Part shown: positions 25,592 to 33,673 of the stretch, one piece after another
How the letters are laid out: each line of letters opens with the position of its first letter
Position numbering within the stretch: position 1 is the first letter of the stretch
Source of the DNA: Actinophytocola sp.
GTDB taxonomy: Bacteria > Actinomycetota > Actinomycetes > Mycobacteriales > Pseudonocardiaceae
Length of the DNA: 46,279 nt
Assembly (NCBI GenBank): GCA_009379975.1
Contig: WHSS01000010.1
Span: forward strand, 1 to 46,279
Direction: 5' to 3'
Program-made: the position numbers and the translations under genes
Notes under the pieces: model-generated
Seen by the model: only the letters and a program-made list of their open reading frames with translations
The model's database searches: none
Told to the model about the DNA's origin: nothing

Positions 25592-26772
25592 AGCGGCAGA
25601 CCACCATCCGGGTCCGGCTGACCCTGCTCTACGCGGTCACGTTCTTCCTCGCCGGTGCCGCGCTGGTCGTCCTGGCGTACGTCTACCTCGGCCAGTCCCT
25701 CGACCGCCAGTTCTCCGCCCGGATCAGCGTCGCTGAGCAGGTCCAAGAGCGGTTCGTCGAGGCGCCCCGACCCGGACTTCGTGTGCTGCCGCCCGATGCG
25801 ACCGTGCTGCGCGAGCAGATCGAGCAGGACCGAGACGACTCCCTGCGGGCGATGCTGCTCTGGTCACTGGCCGCGCTCGGCGTCGTCGGTGTGGTGGCGG
25901 CCTCCTTCGGGTGGCTGCTCGCCGGGCGGGCGCTGCATCCGCTGCAACACATCACCGCGACGGCCCGCCGGGTGGCAGACCGCAGCCTGCACGAACGGAT
26001 CGACCTGCACGGCCCCAACGACGAAATCAAGCAGCTGGCGGACACCTTCGACGCCATGCTGGAACGCCTGGACCAGTCCTTCGACGGGCAGCGCAGGTTC
26101 GTCGCCAACGCCTCACACGAGCTGCGCACACCGTTGACGATCAACCGGACCCTGATCGAGGTCGCGCTGGACAATCCCGCCGCGGCCGAGCCGTTGCGCC
26201 AGCTCGGTGTCACGCTGCTCGCCGTCAACGAACGGCACGAACGCCTCATCGATGGGCTGCTGACGCTGGTGAGCGGCGAGCAGCGAATCACCGCGACCAG
26301 CCGGGTCGACCTGGCCGACATCGCACGCCACGTCACACGGGAATCCAGCGCTGCCGCCGGCGCGGCGGCGGTACGCATCGACCTCGACGCGGCCGCCGCG
26401 CCGGTCGCAGGCGATGCCGTGCTACTCGAACGCCTCACGCAGAACCTGGTCGACAACGCGATCCGATACAACGTGGCCGAGGACGGCTGGGTCAAGGTGG
26501 CGACCGGAACCGCCGGAGGCCATACCCGCCTCACCGTCGAAAATTCCGGGCCGGCGGTGCCGGGCTACGAGGTCGCCGGGCTGTTCGAACCCTTCCGCAG
26601 GTTGGCAAGCCAGGAGCGGGTCACCGAAGCGGGCAAGCCCGGCCCGCGCGGCGCGGGGCTCGGGTTGTCGATCGTGCGGTCCGTGGCCACCGCGCATGGT
26701 GGCGAGGTGCACGCGACGCCCCGAGAAGACGGCGGCCTCGTGGTGCGTGTGCTGCTCCCGTCCAGCGACTAG
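25588..26772 (+). CDS. Membrane sensor histidine kinase
   Basis: 394 aa. Two membrane helices (about 12-33 and 90-112) enclose a short extracellular loop of about 55 residues. A HAMP domain follows (GRALHPLQHITATARRVAD). The HisKA box is FVANASHELRTPL with phospho-His177. The HATPase domain shows LVDNAIRYN (N box) and GAGLGLSIV (G2 box). The cognate regulator is the overlapping upstream gene. The small sensor loop suggests sensing of envelope stress or a membrane-active compound, which is inference. Confidence 0.93.
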   Translation: MKRQTTIRVRLTLLYAVTFFLAGAALVVLAYVYLGQSLDRQFSARISVAEQVQERFVEAPRPGLRVLPPDATVLREQIEQDRDDSLRAMLLWSLAALGVVGVVAASFGWLLAGRALHPLQHITATARRVADRSLHERIDLHGPNDEIKQLADTFDAMLERLDQSFDGQRRFVANASHELRTPLTINRTLIEVALDNPAAAEPLRQLGVTLLAVNERHERLIDGLLTLVSGEQRITATSRVDLADIARHVTRESSAAAGAAAVRIDLDAAAAPVAGDAVLLERLTQNLVDNAIRYNVAEDGWVKVATGTAGGHTRLTVENSGPAVPGYEVAGLFEPFRRLASQERVTEAGKPGPRGAGLGLSIVRSVATAHGGEVHATPREDGGLVVRVLLPSSD

Positions 26773-26809
26773 GACGCGGACACGCGCGACTGGAGCGCGG
26801 ACACGCCGG

Positions 26810-27493
26810 TTAGAGCACGGCCACCGACAGGGCTTGCGCGATTTCCTTGCCGAGCGCGTGGGTGGCGGCCTGCGGTGGCGAGCCGACCTTGACCACGAGC
26901 GGCCCGCCGAAGGGCTGCCGCTCCACCACCTCGATGCGCTCGCCGAGGCCGATCTGCCGGTCGGCGAGGTAGCGCAGCAGGTCGGGGTCGGTGTCCCAGA
27001 CCCGGACGATCTCGCCGACCGCGCCCGGTTCGAGCTCGTCGAGGATGCGGGTGGGCTGCTCGTCGACGCTGCCGTCGGCGAGCGGGATGGGGTCACCGTG
27101 CGGGTCGCGGACCGGGTTCCCCAGCTTGCCCGCGATCCGTTCGATCAGCAGATCGGACACCGCGTGCTCGAGCGCGTCGGCTTCGGCGTGCACCTCATCC
27201 CAGGTGTAGCCGAGTTCGGAGACCAGGTAGGACTCGATGAGGCGATGCCTGCGCAACACCGAGCGGGCGAGCAGCAGCCCCTCCTTGGTGAGACCGATCC
27301 CCTGGTACGGCACGTGGGCGACCAGGCCCTGCTGGGAAAGCTTCGTCACCATCCCGGAGGCGGAGGACGGGCTCACCGCCAGCCTGCTGGCGAGCGAGGT
27401 GTTGGTGACTTCTTCGCCGCGCTCCGCGAGGCCGTAGATGACCCGCACGTAATCCTCGATCGAGGACGAGCGCCGGTTCAACCGATCAGGCAT
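26810..27493 (-). CDS. DtxR-family metal-dependent regulator (MntR/IdeR-like)
   Basis: 227 aa. An N-terminal winged helix (SSSIEDYVRVIYGLAERGEEVTNTSLASRLAV) is followed by a dimer/metal-binding domain with the typical HRLIESYLVSELGYTWDEVHAEADALEHAVSD. A C-terminal SH3/FeoA-like domain follows (LGERIEVVERQPFGGPLVVKVG). It probably represses metal-uptake genes when Mn or Fe is high; which metal is uncertain. The ATG at 27493 gives the family-standard start. It converges on the histidine kinase gene. Confidence 0.9.
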   Translation of the reverse strand: MPDRLNRRSSSIEDYVRVIYGLAERGEEVTNTSLASRLAVSPSSASGMVTKLSQQGLVAHVPYQGIGLTKEGLLLARSVLRRHRLIESYLVSELGYTWDEVHAEADALEHAVSDLLIERIAGKLGNPVRDPHGDPIPLADGSVDEQPTRILDELEPGAVGEIVRVWDTDPDLLRYLADRQIGLGERIEVVERQPFGGPLVVKVGSPPQAATHALGKEIAQALSVAVL

Positions 27494-27544
27494 GCTCCTA
27501 CGATACGTGCGGACCCGCGCCGGACGATCAGGTGCCACCCGCCG

Positions 27545-27985
27545 TCACTGCTTCCAGCGATACAGCGTCCAGTCGTTCACCGGGAGCGCCCCGAGCTGGG
27601 TGTAGAACGCCGCCGCGGTGTCATTGCCCTGCTGCATCTCCCACACGATCCGGCCCTCGGTGCGGGTCCGCAGATCGGCCATCAACTGCCGGGCGAGGCC
27701 GAGTCCGCGGTACTCGGGCCGCAGATACAGGTCGTCCATCCAGATGCCCGGCTCGCCCTCCCAGGTCGAGAAGTTCCACGAGCAGAACACGAAACCGGCG
27801 ACGGTCTCCGGTTCGCCTTCCGGGTAAGCGAGCACCACCCAGGCCTTCGGGTCATCCCCGAAGAGGTGACGCGCCATCTTCGCGCGGTCGTGCTTCAGAT
27901 CGTGCTTGCCTTCGTAGACCGCGTGCTCCTCGATGAGCGAGCAGATCTCCTCGACGTCGGAAAGGGTGGCGTCGCGTACTGGCAT
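27545..27985 (-). CDS. GNAT-family N-acetyltransferase
   Basis: 146 aa. The acetyl-CoA loop is RPEYRGLGLARQLM (R/QxxGxG/A type), preceded by the WMDDLYL strand. The C-terminal NDTAAAFYTQLGALPVNDWTLYRW is typical of the diamine acetyltransferase-like branch, so a small amine substrate is possible but unproven. AAGGA lies about 7 nt before the ATG. A family C repeat begins about 37 bp upstream of the start codon. Confidence 0.9.
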   Translation of the reverse strand: MPVRDATLSDVEEICSLIEEHAVYEGKHDLKHDRAKMARHLFGDDPKAWVVLAYPEGEPETVAGFVFCSWNFSTWEGEPGIWMDDLYLRPEYRGLGLARQLMADLRTRTEGRIVWEMQQGNDTAAAFYTQLGALPVNDWTLYRWKQ

Positions 27986-28021
27986 CCCGGGTTCCTTTCC
28001 CGCTCAAGGACCTACTGGTGT

Positions 28022-28141
28022 CCTATTCAAAGTCGGGTTATTCACAGACGAACGAACCTCACGGATCGCCGTGACCTCCACCGATCGCTCGCGCGGGCCT
28101 GGCGGCCCACGGTCGCTGGATCAGTCGTGAATAACCCTCCG
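28022..28141 (-). repeat. Leader-associated repeat, family C, copy 3
   Basis: Read on the minus strand: begins GGAGGGTTATTCACGACTG and ends CTGTGAATAACCCGACTTTG then AATAGGAC. The ends are an 11-bp perfect inverted repeat (GGGTTATTCAC / GTGAATAACCC). The interior differs from copies 1 and 2 apart from short GGGCCGCC and GTGAGGTTCG stretches. It precedes the GNAT gene, and its far end encodes the last residues and the stop codon of the amidohydrolase gene. Confidence 0.75.
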
Positions 28142-29752
28142 GGCGTGCTCGTGGACGACCTCGCCGCCGAGGACCGTGGCGAGCACCCGCACGTCGTCGA
28201 GGCTGTCTTCATCGGTGGGATCGGCCGACAACGCCACGAAGTCGGCGAGCTTGCCTTCCGCCAAGGTACCGAGATCGGCCTCGGCGAACGCCGAAAATGC
28301 CGAACCGTAGGTGTATGCCCGCAGGGCCTGCGCCGCGGTGACCCGTTCCTCAGGGCCAAGCAGGTGAGCGCTGGCCGTCCGCCTGCGCACCATGTCAGCG
28401 ATCCCCGTCAACGGCGCGCCGTTGACGACCGGCCGATCTGAGCTCCCCGGCACCACGCAGCCCGCGTCGAGGAAGCTCCGCACGCGATAGCACCATGGCT
28501 CGCGGTCGGGGCCAAGCGCCGAGCGCATGCCGTCCCCGATCTCGTTGACGAACCGGCCCTGCGGCACCGGGATCAGCCCGAGCTCGGCGACCCGGCGCAG
28601 GTCGGCGTCGCCGATGACCCCGCAATGCTCGATGCGGTGCCGGTGATCGGCGCGGGGGAACTCGGCCAGGGCGGCGGCGTAGGCGTCGATCACCACCGTG
28701 ACCGCACGATCGCCGATGGCGTGCGTCGCGATCTGCCAGCCCGACCGGTGCGCCCGGCGAATGGTCGCCGCGAGGGTGTCTTCCGGGGTCTGGAAATAGC
28801 CGCGGTTTCCGGGCTCCCCGGCGAAGGGCTCGTGCATCGCGCACGTCCGCCCGACCAGCGAGCCGTCCGAGAACAGCTTCATCGCACCGAGGCGCAGCCG
28901 GTCGTCGCCGAAGCCGGTGCGCAGCCCCAGGTCCAGCCCGAACTCCACGTCGTCTTCGGCGGCGTGCTCCAGTGCGTGCAGCGAGTCGGCCGCGACCATC
29001 AGGTGCGCCCGTACCCCTAGCTCGCCCGACTCGCGCGCCCGCTGATACGCGGCCAGCTCGATCGGGGTACTGCCCACCAGCCCGCGACCGATACCGGCTT
29101 CCTGCGCGCTGGTGATGCCTTCGGTCAGGTACTGTGCGCTCGCCCGCCCGATGCCGCGGACGACGTCTGCCAGCGCGACGGGGTACCGCAACGGGTCCAG
29201 CAGCCGTTGCGCCTGCTCCCGCAACAGGCCGGTCGGCTCGCCGTCCTCACCGGTCACCACGTCCCCGCCCACCGGCACCGCCGCGAGGTCGAGCTGCCGC
29301 AGCACGAGGGAGTTCACCACGCACATGTGGCCGGTGGTGTGCTTGATCCGCACGTGATGCGCCGGCGCCGCGCGGTCGAGGCCGTAACGCGTCGGGTGAG
29401 CGCCGCCGAGCTTGGTCTGGTCGTAGCCGTTGCCGACGATCCAGCTGCCCTCGGGAACCTGCAGTGCCTGCCTTGCCACGGCGTCGTAGACCTCATCCAC
29501 CGTGCGGCAGCTGCGTTCACTGAGGTCCAGCTCCTCGAGCCCCATGCCGTACCACGCCATGTGGTTATGCGCGTCGTGGAACCCGGGCACCACCGTCGCG
29601 CCGTCGAGCGGCACGACCCGCCGAGCGGGCAGCGCCGCCGCCTCGTCCCCCAGCGCCACGATGCGGCCGCCATGCACCGCCAGCGCGTTCACCGGCCGGA
29701 AGCCGGCACCGGTGAGCACCCTCGCCCCGGTGAAGACCGCGTCCATCCGCAT
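28121..29752 (-). CDS. YtcJ-like metal-dependent amidohydrolase
   Basis: 543 aa, amidohydrolase superfamily (Amidohydro_3). Metal motifs are GFHDAHNH, the later His in IATHAIGDRA, HRIEHC, and Asp in GSSDRPVV. The N- and C-terminal small beta-sandwich parts are present (AVFTGARVLTG; GTLAEGKLADFVALSADP). Substrates of YtcJ-type enzymes are mostly unknown. The ATG at 29752 has GGAGG 7 nt upstream. The last codons (ARRVIHD plus TGA) lie inside family C repeat copy 3, so the natural C-terminus was probably changed by the repeat. A partial repeat lies directly upstream of the start. Confidence 0.9.
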   Translation of the reverse strand: MRMDAVFTGARVLTGAGFRPVNALAVHGGRIVALGDEAAALPARRVVPLDGATVVPGFHDAHNHMAWYGMGLEELDLSERSCRTVDEVYDAVARQALQVPEGSWIVGNGYDQTKLGGAHPTRYGLDRAAPAHHVRIKHTTGHMCVVNSLVLRQLDLAAVPVGGDVVTGEDGEPTGLLREQAQRLLDPLRYPVALADVVRGIGRASAQYLTEGITSAQEAGIGRGLVGSTPIELAAYQRARESGELGVRAHLMVAADSLHALEHAAEDDVEFGLDLGLRTGFGDDRLRLGAMKLFSDGSLVGRTCAMHEPFAGEPGNRGYFQTPEDTLAATIRRAHRSGWQIATHAIGDRAVTVVIDAYAAALAEFPRADHRHRIEHCGVIGDADLRRVAELGLIPVPQGRFVNEIGDGMRSALGPDREPWCYRVRSFLDAGCVVPGSSDRPVVNGAPLTGIADMVRRRTASAHLLGPEERVTAAQALRAYTYGSAFSAFAEADLGTLAEGKLADFVALSADPTDEDSLDDVRVLATVLGGEVVHEHARRVIHD

Positions 29753-29765
29753 GCCTGACCTCCTC

Positions 29766-29796
29766 GGTCTTATTCAAAAGTCGGGTTATTCAAAGT
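29766..29796 (-). repeat. Leader-associated repeat, family C, copy 4 (3' end only)
   Basis: Only the gene-proximal end is present: on the minus strand TTTGAATAACCCGACTTTTG followed by AATAAGACC, then GAGGAGG and the amidohydrolase ATG. TTTGAATAA occurs twice with a 16-bp period. No partner end is seen within 150 bp. Confidence 0.7.
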
Positions 29797-29860
29797 GGCT
29801 GGCTGGTCGTATCGATCAACACTGCCGTCGTGGTTGCGCCCTCGACCACCGCCAACCTAG

Positions 29861-29893
29861 CCGATCGATCGATCGGTCGTCTACACTGCGGCC
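29861..29893 (+). promoter_or_regulatory. Palindromic operator and leaderless promoter of the enoyl-CoA hydratase operon
   Basis: CCGATCGATCGATCGG (29861-29876) is a perfect 16-bp palindrome. It is followed by the -10-like TACACT (29882-29887), 6 nt before the ATG at 29894. The palindrome would cover the -35 to -10 spacer, ideal for repression. The operon's own TetR gene (32208) is the obvious candidate to bind it. Confidence 0.6.
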
Positions 29894-30673
29894 ATGGCAG
29901 TCGTGAACCCGCTCGGCACGGTCGGTGTCGACATCGACGGCGGGGTCGCCGTCATCACCCTCAGCCGGCCGGATCGCCTCAACGCGGTGGTGCCCGCCCT
30001 CGTCGACGACCTGCTCGCGGCGTTCGACATCGTCCAGAGCGCCGGCGGCGAGGTCCGCGCCGTGGTGCTCACCGGGGCGGGGCGGGCGTTCTGTGCGGGT
30101 CACGACCTCAAGGAGCAGTCGGCGCCCGGCGATACCCGGCTACGACTGGAACGCATCCAGGACGTGACCCGGCGCATCAGGTCAGCGCCGCAACCGGTGA
30201 TCGCGGCGGTGCACGGGTATGCGATCGGTGCGGGCGCGGAGTTCGCCCTCGGCTGCGACCTGGTGCTCGCCGCCGACGACGCGGTGTTCGCCTTCCCCGA
30301 AGCCGGGCTCGGGCTCAGCGTCACCGGGGGCGCCTCCCGGCTGTTGCCGCTGCTGGTCGGCCCGGTACGGGCCAAGGAGTTGCTGCTGCTCGGCGAACGG
30401 ATCGGCGCGCTGCGCGCCCGCGAAATCGGCCTGGTCAACGCGGTGTTCCCGGCAGCGGGGCTGCTGGATGCGGCGCTCGGCTGGGCCAACGACATCGCGG
30501 CCAAACCCGGCTACGCCGTCACGCTGGCCAAGCGCGCGGTGGACAGCGGCATTGACAGCACACTGGAAGGCGCGCTGGAGCTCGAGGTCAGTCACGCCCT
30601 GGTCACCGACGCCACGACCGAGGTCGCGGAATCCTCAGCACGCTTCCGCGACCGGGGCAGGAACGCGTCGTGA
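29894..30673 (+). CDS. Enoyl-CoA hydratase/isomerase family protein
   Basis: 259 aa crotonase-fold enzyme. Oxyanion-hole motifs are CAGHDLKE and YAIGAGAEFALGCDL; FPEAGLGLSVTGG follows, where hydratases usually carry the second catalytic Glu region. It should act on an acyl-CoA in beta-oxidation-like degradation; with the altered second motif (GLSVTGGAS), dehydration, hydrolysis or isomerisation are all possible. It is the first gene of a three-gene operon with an acyl-CoA synthetase (GTGA overlap) and a TetR regulator. Confidence 0.9.
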   Translation: MAVVNPLGTVGVDIDGGVAVITLSRPDRLNAVVPALVDDLLAAFDIVQSAGGEVRAVVLTGAGRAFCAGHDLKEQSAPGDTRLRLERIQDVTRRIRSAPQPVIAAVHGYAIGAGAEFALGCDLVLAADDAVFAFPEAGLGLSVTGGASRLLPLLVGPVRAKELLLLGERIGALRAREIGLVNAVFPAAGLLDAALGWANDIAAKPGYAVTLAKRAVDSGIDSTLEGALELEVSHALVTDATTEVAESSARFRDRGRNAS

Positions 30674-32217
30674 AGGACCTGGCCGCCGTCGACGATCTGG
30701 CGACGCTGCTCGACCGGGCGGCGGAGCTGTGGCCGGAGCGGGCGGCGTGGATCTTCGACGAAACCGGGTCGCGCCACACCTTCGCCGAGGTCCGCGCTCG
30801 CAGCGTCGAGGTGGCAGGCTGCCTGGCCGCGCTGGGCGTTTCAGCGGGCGACAAGGTGGCGGTGATGCTGCGTAACCGCCCCGAATTCCCGCTGCTGTGG
30901 CTCGCGCTGGCCCGCCTCGGGGCAGCACTCGTCCCGGTCAACGTCAACTACCGCGAGCTGGACGGGGCCCACGTGCTGGCGCATTCCGGTGCTCGGTTCG
31001 TCGTCGCCGAGCCCGAATTCGTCGACATGCTGCGGGCCATCGCCCCTCGCACGTCGGTGGAGCGGGTGCTCACGCCGGACGAACTCACCACCACCGATAC
31101 GCCGCCTGCCTTCGCCGTGCCGGTCGGTGAGCAGCCGGTCAACATCCAGTACACCTCGGGCACCACCGGCGCGCCGAAAGGCTGCGTGTTGCCGCACCGC
31201 TACTGGCTGGTCCTGGCGCGCAGCCTGATCACCGACTTCCCCTCGGTCGGCGCCGAGGACACCATCATCACCGCGCAACCGTTCCACTACATCGATCCGC
31301 AGTGGAACGTCGCGCTGGGCCTGGCCTCCGGCGCCACCCTCGTCGTGCTCGACCGCTTCCACCCGTCGACGTTCTGGCGCAAGGTCCGCGAGTACGGCGT
31401 GACGTGGTTCTACTGCCTCGGGCTGATGCCGGCGCTGCTGCTGCGCCAGCCGCCGGATGCCGCCGACCGCGATCACCGGGTGCGGGCGGTCCACGCCTCC
31501 GCGATCCCCCGTGAGGAGCACGCCGAGCTGGAGCACCGGTGGAACGTGCCGTGGTTCGAGTCGTTCGGCATGACCGAAACGGGTGGCGACATCCGGGTAC
31601 GCGAAGCCGATCACGACGAGCTCGTCGGCAGCGGCTGCATCGGTAGCCCGATCCCGGAACGCGAGGTGGCGATCCTCGGCGAAGACGGCGCGCCGGTGCC
31701 TCGCGGCACGACCGGAGAGCTGGCGATACGCGGCGTCGGGTTGATGCACGGCTATCACGACGACCCCGCCGCGACCGAACGCGCCTTTCGCGGCGGCTGG
31801 TTTCACACCGGTGATCTGGCGACCATGGACGCGGCGGGCCGCGTTTATTACCTGGGCAGGACCAAGGACATGATCCGGCGTAGCGGCGAGAACATCTCCG
31901 CCGACGAGGTGGAAGGCGCGCTCGGCGGGCACCCCGATGTCGCGCTGGCCGCGGTCATCGCCGTGCCCGACGTGTTGCGAGGTGAGGAAATCAAGGCCTA
32001 CGTTGTTCCTGCCGACACCAACCGGGCGCCGGTACCTGATGAGCTGGCCGAGTTCTGCGCGGCCAAGCTTGCCTACTTCAAGGTTCCGCGATACTGGGCC
32101 ATCGTGGACACCCTGCCGATGACGCCGTCGGAGCGGGTCGCCAAGGGCGAGTTGCGCGCGGCAAGTGACGATCTGCGGGCCGGTGCCTACGACAGGGCGG
32201 AGAAGACATGGCGGTGA
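30670..32217 (+). CDS. AMP-forming acyl-CoA synthetase
   Basis: 515 aa ANL-superfamily enzyme. The P-loop is YTSGTTGAPKG, the A5 motif is GMTETGG, A7 is GWFHTGDLATMD, and the C-terminal catalytic Lys is in ERVAKGELR. It activates a carboxylic acid to its CoA thioester, feeding the hydratase encoded upstream; the acid is unknown. The GTG start at 30670 overlaps the hydratase stop, and its own stop lies inside the TetR gene start. Confidence 0.93.
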   Translation: MKDLAAVDDLATLLDRAAELWPERAAWIFDETGSRHTFAEVRARSVEVAGCLAALGVSAGDKVAVMLRNRPEFPLLWLALARLGAALVPVNVNYRELDGAHVLAHSGARFVVAEPEFVDMLRAIAPRTSVERVLTPDELTTTDTPPAFAVPVGEQPVNIQYTSGTTGAPKGCVLPHRYWLVLARSLITDFPSVGAEDTIITAQPFHYIDPQWNVALGLASGATLVVLDRFHPSTFWRKVREYGVTWFYCLGLMPALLLRQPPDAADRDHRVRAVHASAIPREEHAELEHRWNVPWFESFGMTETGGDIRVREADHDELVGSGCIGSPIPEREVAILGEDGAPVPRGTTGELAIRGVGLMHGYHDDPAATERAFRGGWFHTGDLATMDAAGRVYYLGRTKDMIRRSGENISADEVEGALGGHPDVALAAVIAVPDVLRGEEIKAYVVPADTNRAPVPDELAEFCAAKLAYFKVPRYWAIVDTLPMTPSERVAKGELRAASDDLRAGAYDRAEKTWR

Positions 32218-32852
32218 ACGCGACTCAAACCCGCGTGCGGAAGGCGGCCATCCGGCTGTTCGCGAAGAAGGGCTTCCACGGCGTCGGCATCCGCGAGCTG
32301 GCACAGGCCGCGAAGCTGTCATCGGCCAGCCTGTATCACTACATGGGCACCAAGGAGGAACTCCTCGCGGACATCATGTGGGATTGCCTGGAACGGCTGC
32401 TCTCGGCGGCGATGCTGGCCACCACCGACGTCAACGACCCGCAGGAGAAGCTCGGCAGGCTGGTCGCCTTGCACGTCATCGCGCACGCGGTGCAGGCCAA
32501 GGAGACCACCGTGGTCGACAACGAGCTTCGCTCGCTCTCGCCGAAGCTGCGCCGAAGGATCGTCGCCCAGCGCGATGCCTACGAGCAGCTGTGGGCCGAG
32601 ACCATCGAAGAAGGCGCCCGCGACGGCGTGTTCCGTTCCGACAAGGAAGGCGTCGCCCGGCGCGGACTGCTCGAAATGGGCAGCGGCGTCTCGCGGTGGT
32701 ATTCCTCGAAGGGCGCGCTGCCGCTCGATCAGCTCGCCGAACGCTACGCCGAACTCGCGTTGCGCTCGCTCGGGGCGGGCGACGATCCTCCGCTGCCGGA
32801 CCTGCAACGCTGCCGGACCATCGTGAAATACACCTGGGGCGCCAAGATCTGA
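32208..32852 (+). CDS. TetR-family regulator of the acyl-CoA operon
   Basis: 214 aa. Helix-turn-helix at about residues 10-58 (TRVRKAAIRLFAKKGFHGVGIRELAQAAKLSSASLYHYMG). The ligand domain is helical and of the TetR_C type seen in fatty-acid and acyl-CoA responsive regulators. It overlaps the synthetase gene by 10 bases, so it is co-translated and probably autoregulated through the palindrome at 29861-29876, with an acyl-CoA as a plausible inducer. The last two points are inference. Confidence 0.9.
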   Translation: MAVNATQTRVRKAAIRLFAKKGFHGVGIRELAQAAKLSSASLYHYMGTKEELLADIMWDCLERLLSAAMLATTDVNDPQEKLGRLVALHVIAHAVQAKETTVVDNELRSLSPKLRRRIVAQRDAYEQLWAETIEEGARDGVFRSDKEGVARRGLLEMGSGVSRWYSSKGALPLDQLAERYAELALRSLGAGDDPPLPDLQRCRTIVKYTWGAKI

Positions 32853-32880
32853 CGGCGCGCCTCGCGTAGGTTTGTCAGGC

Positions 32881-33597
32881 GTGAGCAGCCAGCGACCCAC
32901 CACCGTCGACTGTGACGTGTGGTGGGCCGACCCGGTCGAACCGGCGGCCGAGTACCTCGCGCTGCTCGATCCGCTCGAACGGGGTCGCTACGACGCCTAC
33001 CGCAAGGACATCGACCGGCGGCGCTTCCTCACCGGCCGGGTGCTGACCAAAACGGTGCTGGCGCGCAGGCTCGATGCCACGCCTGCCGAGATCAAGCTCG
33101 ACGCGACCTGTGCGGACTGCGGTAAGCCCCACGGCAAGCCACGCGTTGTATGCGCCGCCGAGGTATCGCTGTCGATCTCACACTCCGGGGAGCGGATCGG
33201 GCTCGCGCTGACCTCGACGGTTCCTGTCGGGCTCGACGTCGAGACCGTCAACCGGCGCGGCAACGCCGACCTGATCGGCTACGCGCTCAACGACACCGAG
33301 CGCGCCGCGATCGCCCACCTGCCCAAGCCGCGGCGCGACGAGGCGTTCTACTTCTACTGGACCCGCAAGGAAGCCCTGATGAAGGCGACCGGGCGCGGGC
33401 TCAAGATCCCGCTGCGCAGCATCACCCTCACGCCACCGGGCGAGACGGCCCGGCTGATCGGAGCCACCGACCCCGCACTCTCATCGCTCAGCGCCGCGCT
33501 GATCGATCTCGCTCCCGGCGACGGTTACCGCGCCAGCCTCGCCCTGCTCACCGCCGACCCGGTGCGGGTGACCGAGCACTGGTGGCCTGCGCGCTGA
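32881..33597 (+). CDS. Sfp-type 4'-phosphopantetheinyl transferase
   Basis: 238 aa. The two-domain Sfp signature is present: VGLDVETV (metal Asp and Glu) and FYFYWTRKEALMKATGRGL (W-x3-KEAxxK). SLSISHSGERIG is the P2-like region and RRRFLTGRVL the P1-like region. It converts apo carrier proteins of fatty-acid, polyketide or peptide synthases to holo form. GTG 32881 is preferred over TTG 32872 because TAGGTT lies 8 nt upstream. The stop TGA (33595-33597) is the TGA of the family A repeat. Confidence 0.92.
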   Translation: MSSQRPTTVDCDVWWADPVEPAAEYLALLDPLERGRYDAYRKDIDRRRFLTGRVLTKTVLARRLDATPAEIKLDATCADCGKPHGKPRVVCAAEVSLSISHSGERIGLALTSTVPVGLDVETVNRRGNADLIGYALNDTERAAIAHLPKPRRDEAFYFYWTRKEALMKATGRGLKIPLRSITLTPPGETARLIGATDPALSSLSAALIDLAPGDGYRASLALLTADPVRVTEHWWPAR

Positions 33598-33673
33598 AAG
33601 ACGCCCTCAGTCCGTTCAACGGACTGAAAGGGCCACTCACTCCACCCAGTGGACTGAAGGCGTCTTTCAGCGC
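33591..33673. repeat. Palindromic intergenic repeat, family A, copy 3
   Basis: GCGCTGAAAGACGC at one end and GCGTCTTTCAGCGC at the other, with GTTCAACGGACTGAAAG inside. It lies between two convergent genes. The TGA in its left arm ends the phosphopantetheinyl transferase gene, and the TGA in its right arm (minus strand) ends the isochorismate synthase gene. The nested hairpins could also work as a two-way terminator. Confidence 0.88.

Noticed and set aside
26775-26806. GCGGACACGC direct repeat between the histidine kinase and DtxR genes
   Set aside because: Only two 10-bp copies in a 37-bp convergent gap; too little to call a repeat family or terminator.
26414-28441. 675-codon plus ORF spanning the histidine kinase end, DtxR and GNAT genes
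   Set aside because: Antisense shadow over three well-supported genes, with an Arg/His/Gly-biased translation.
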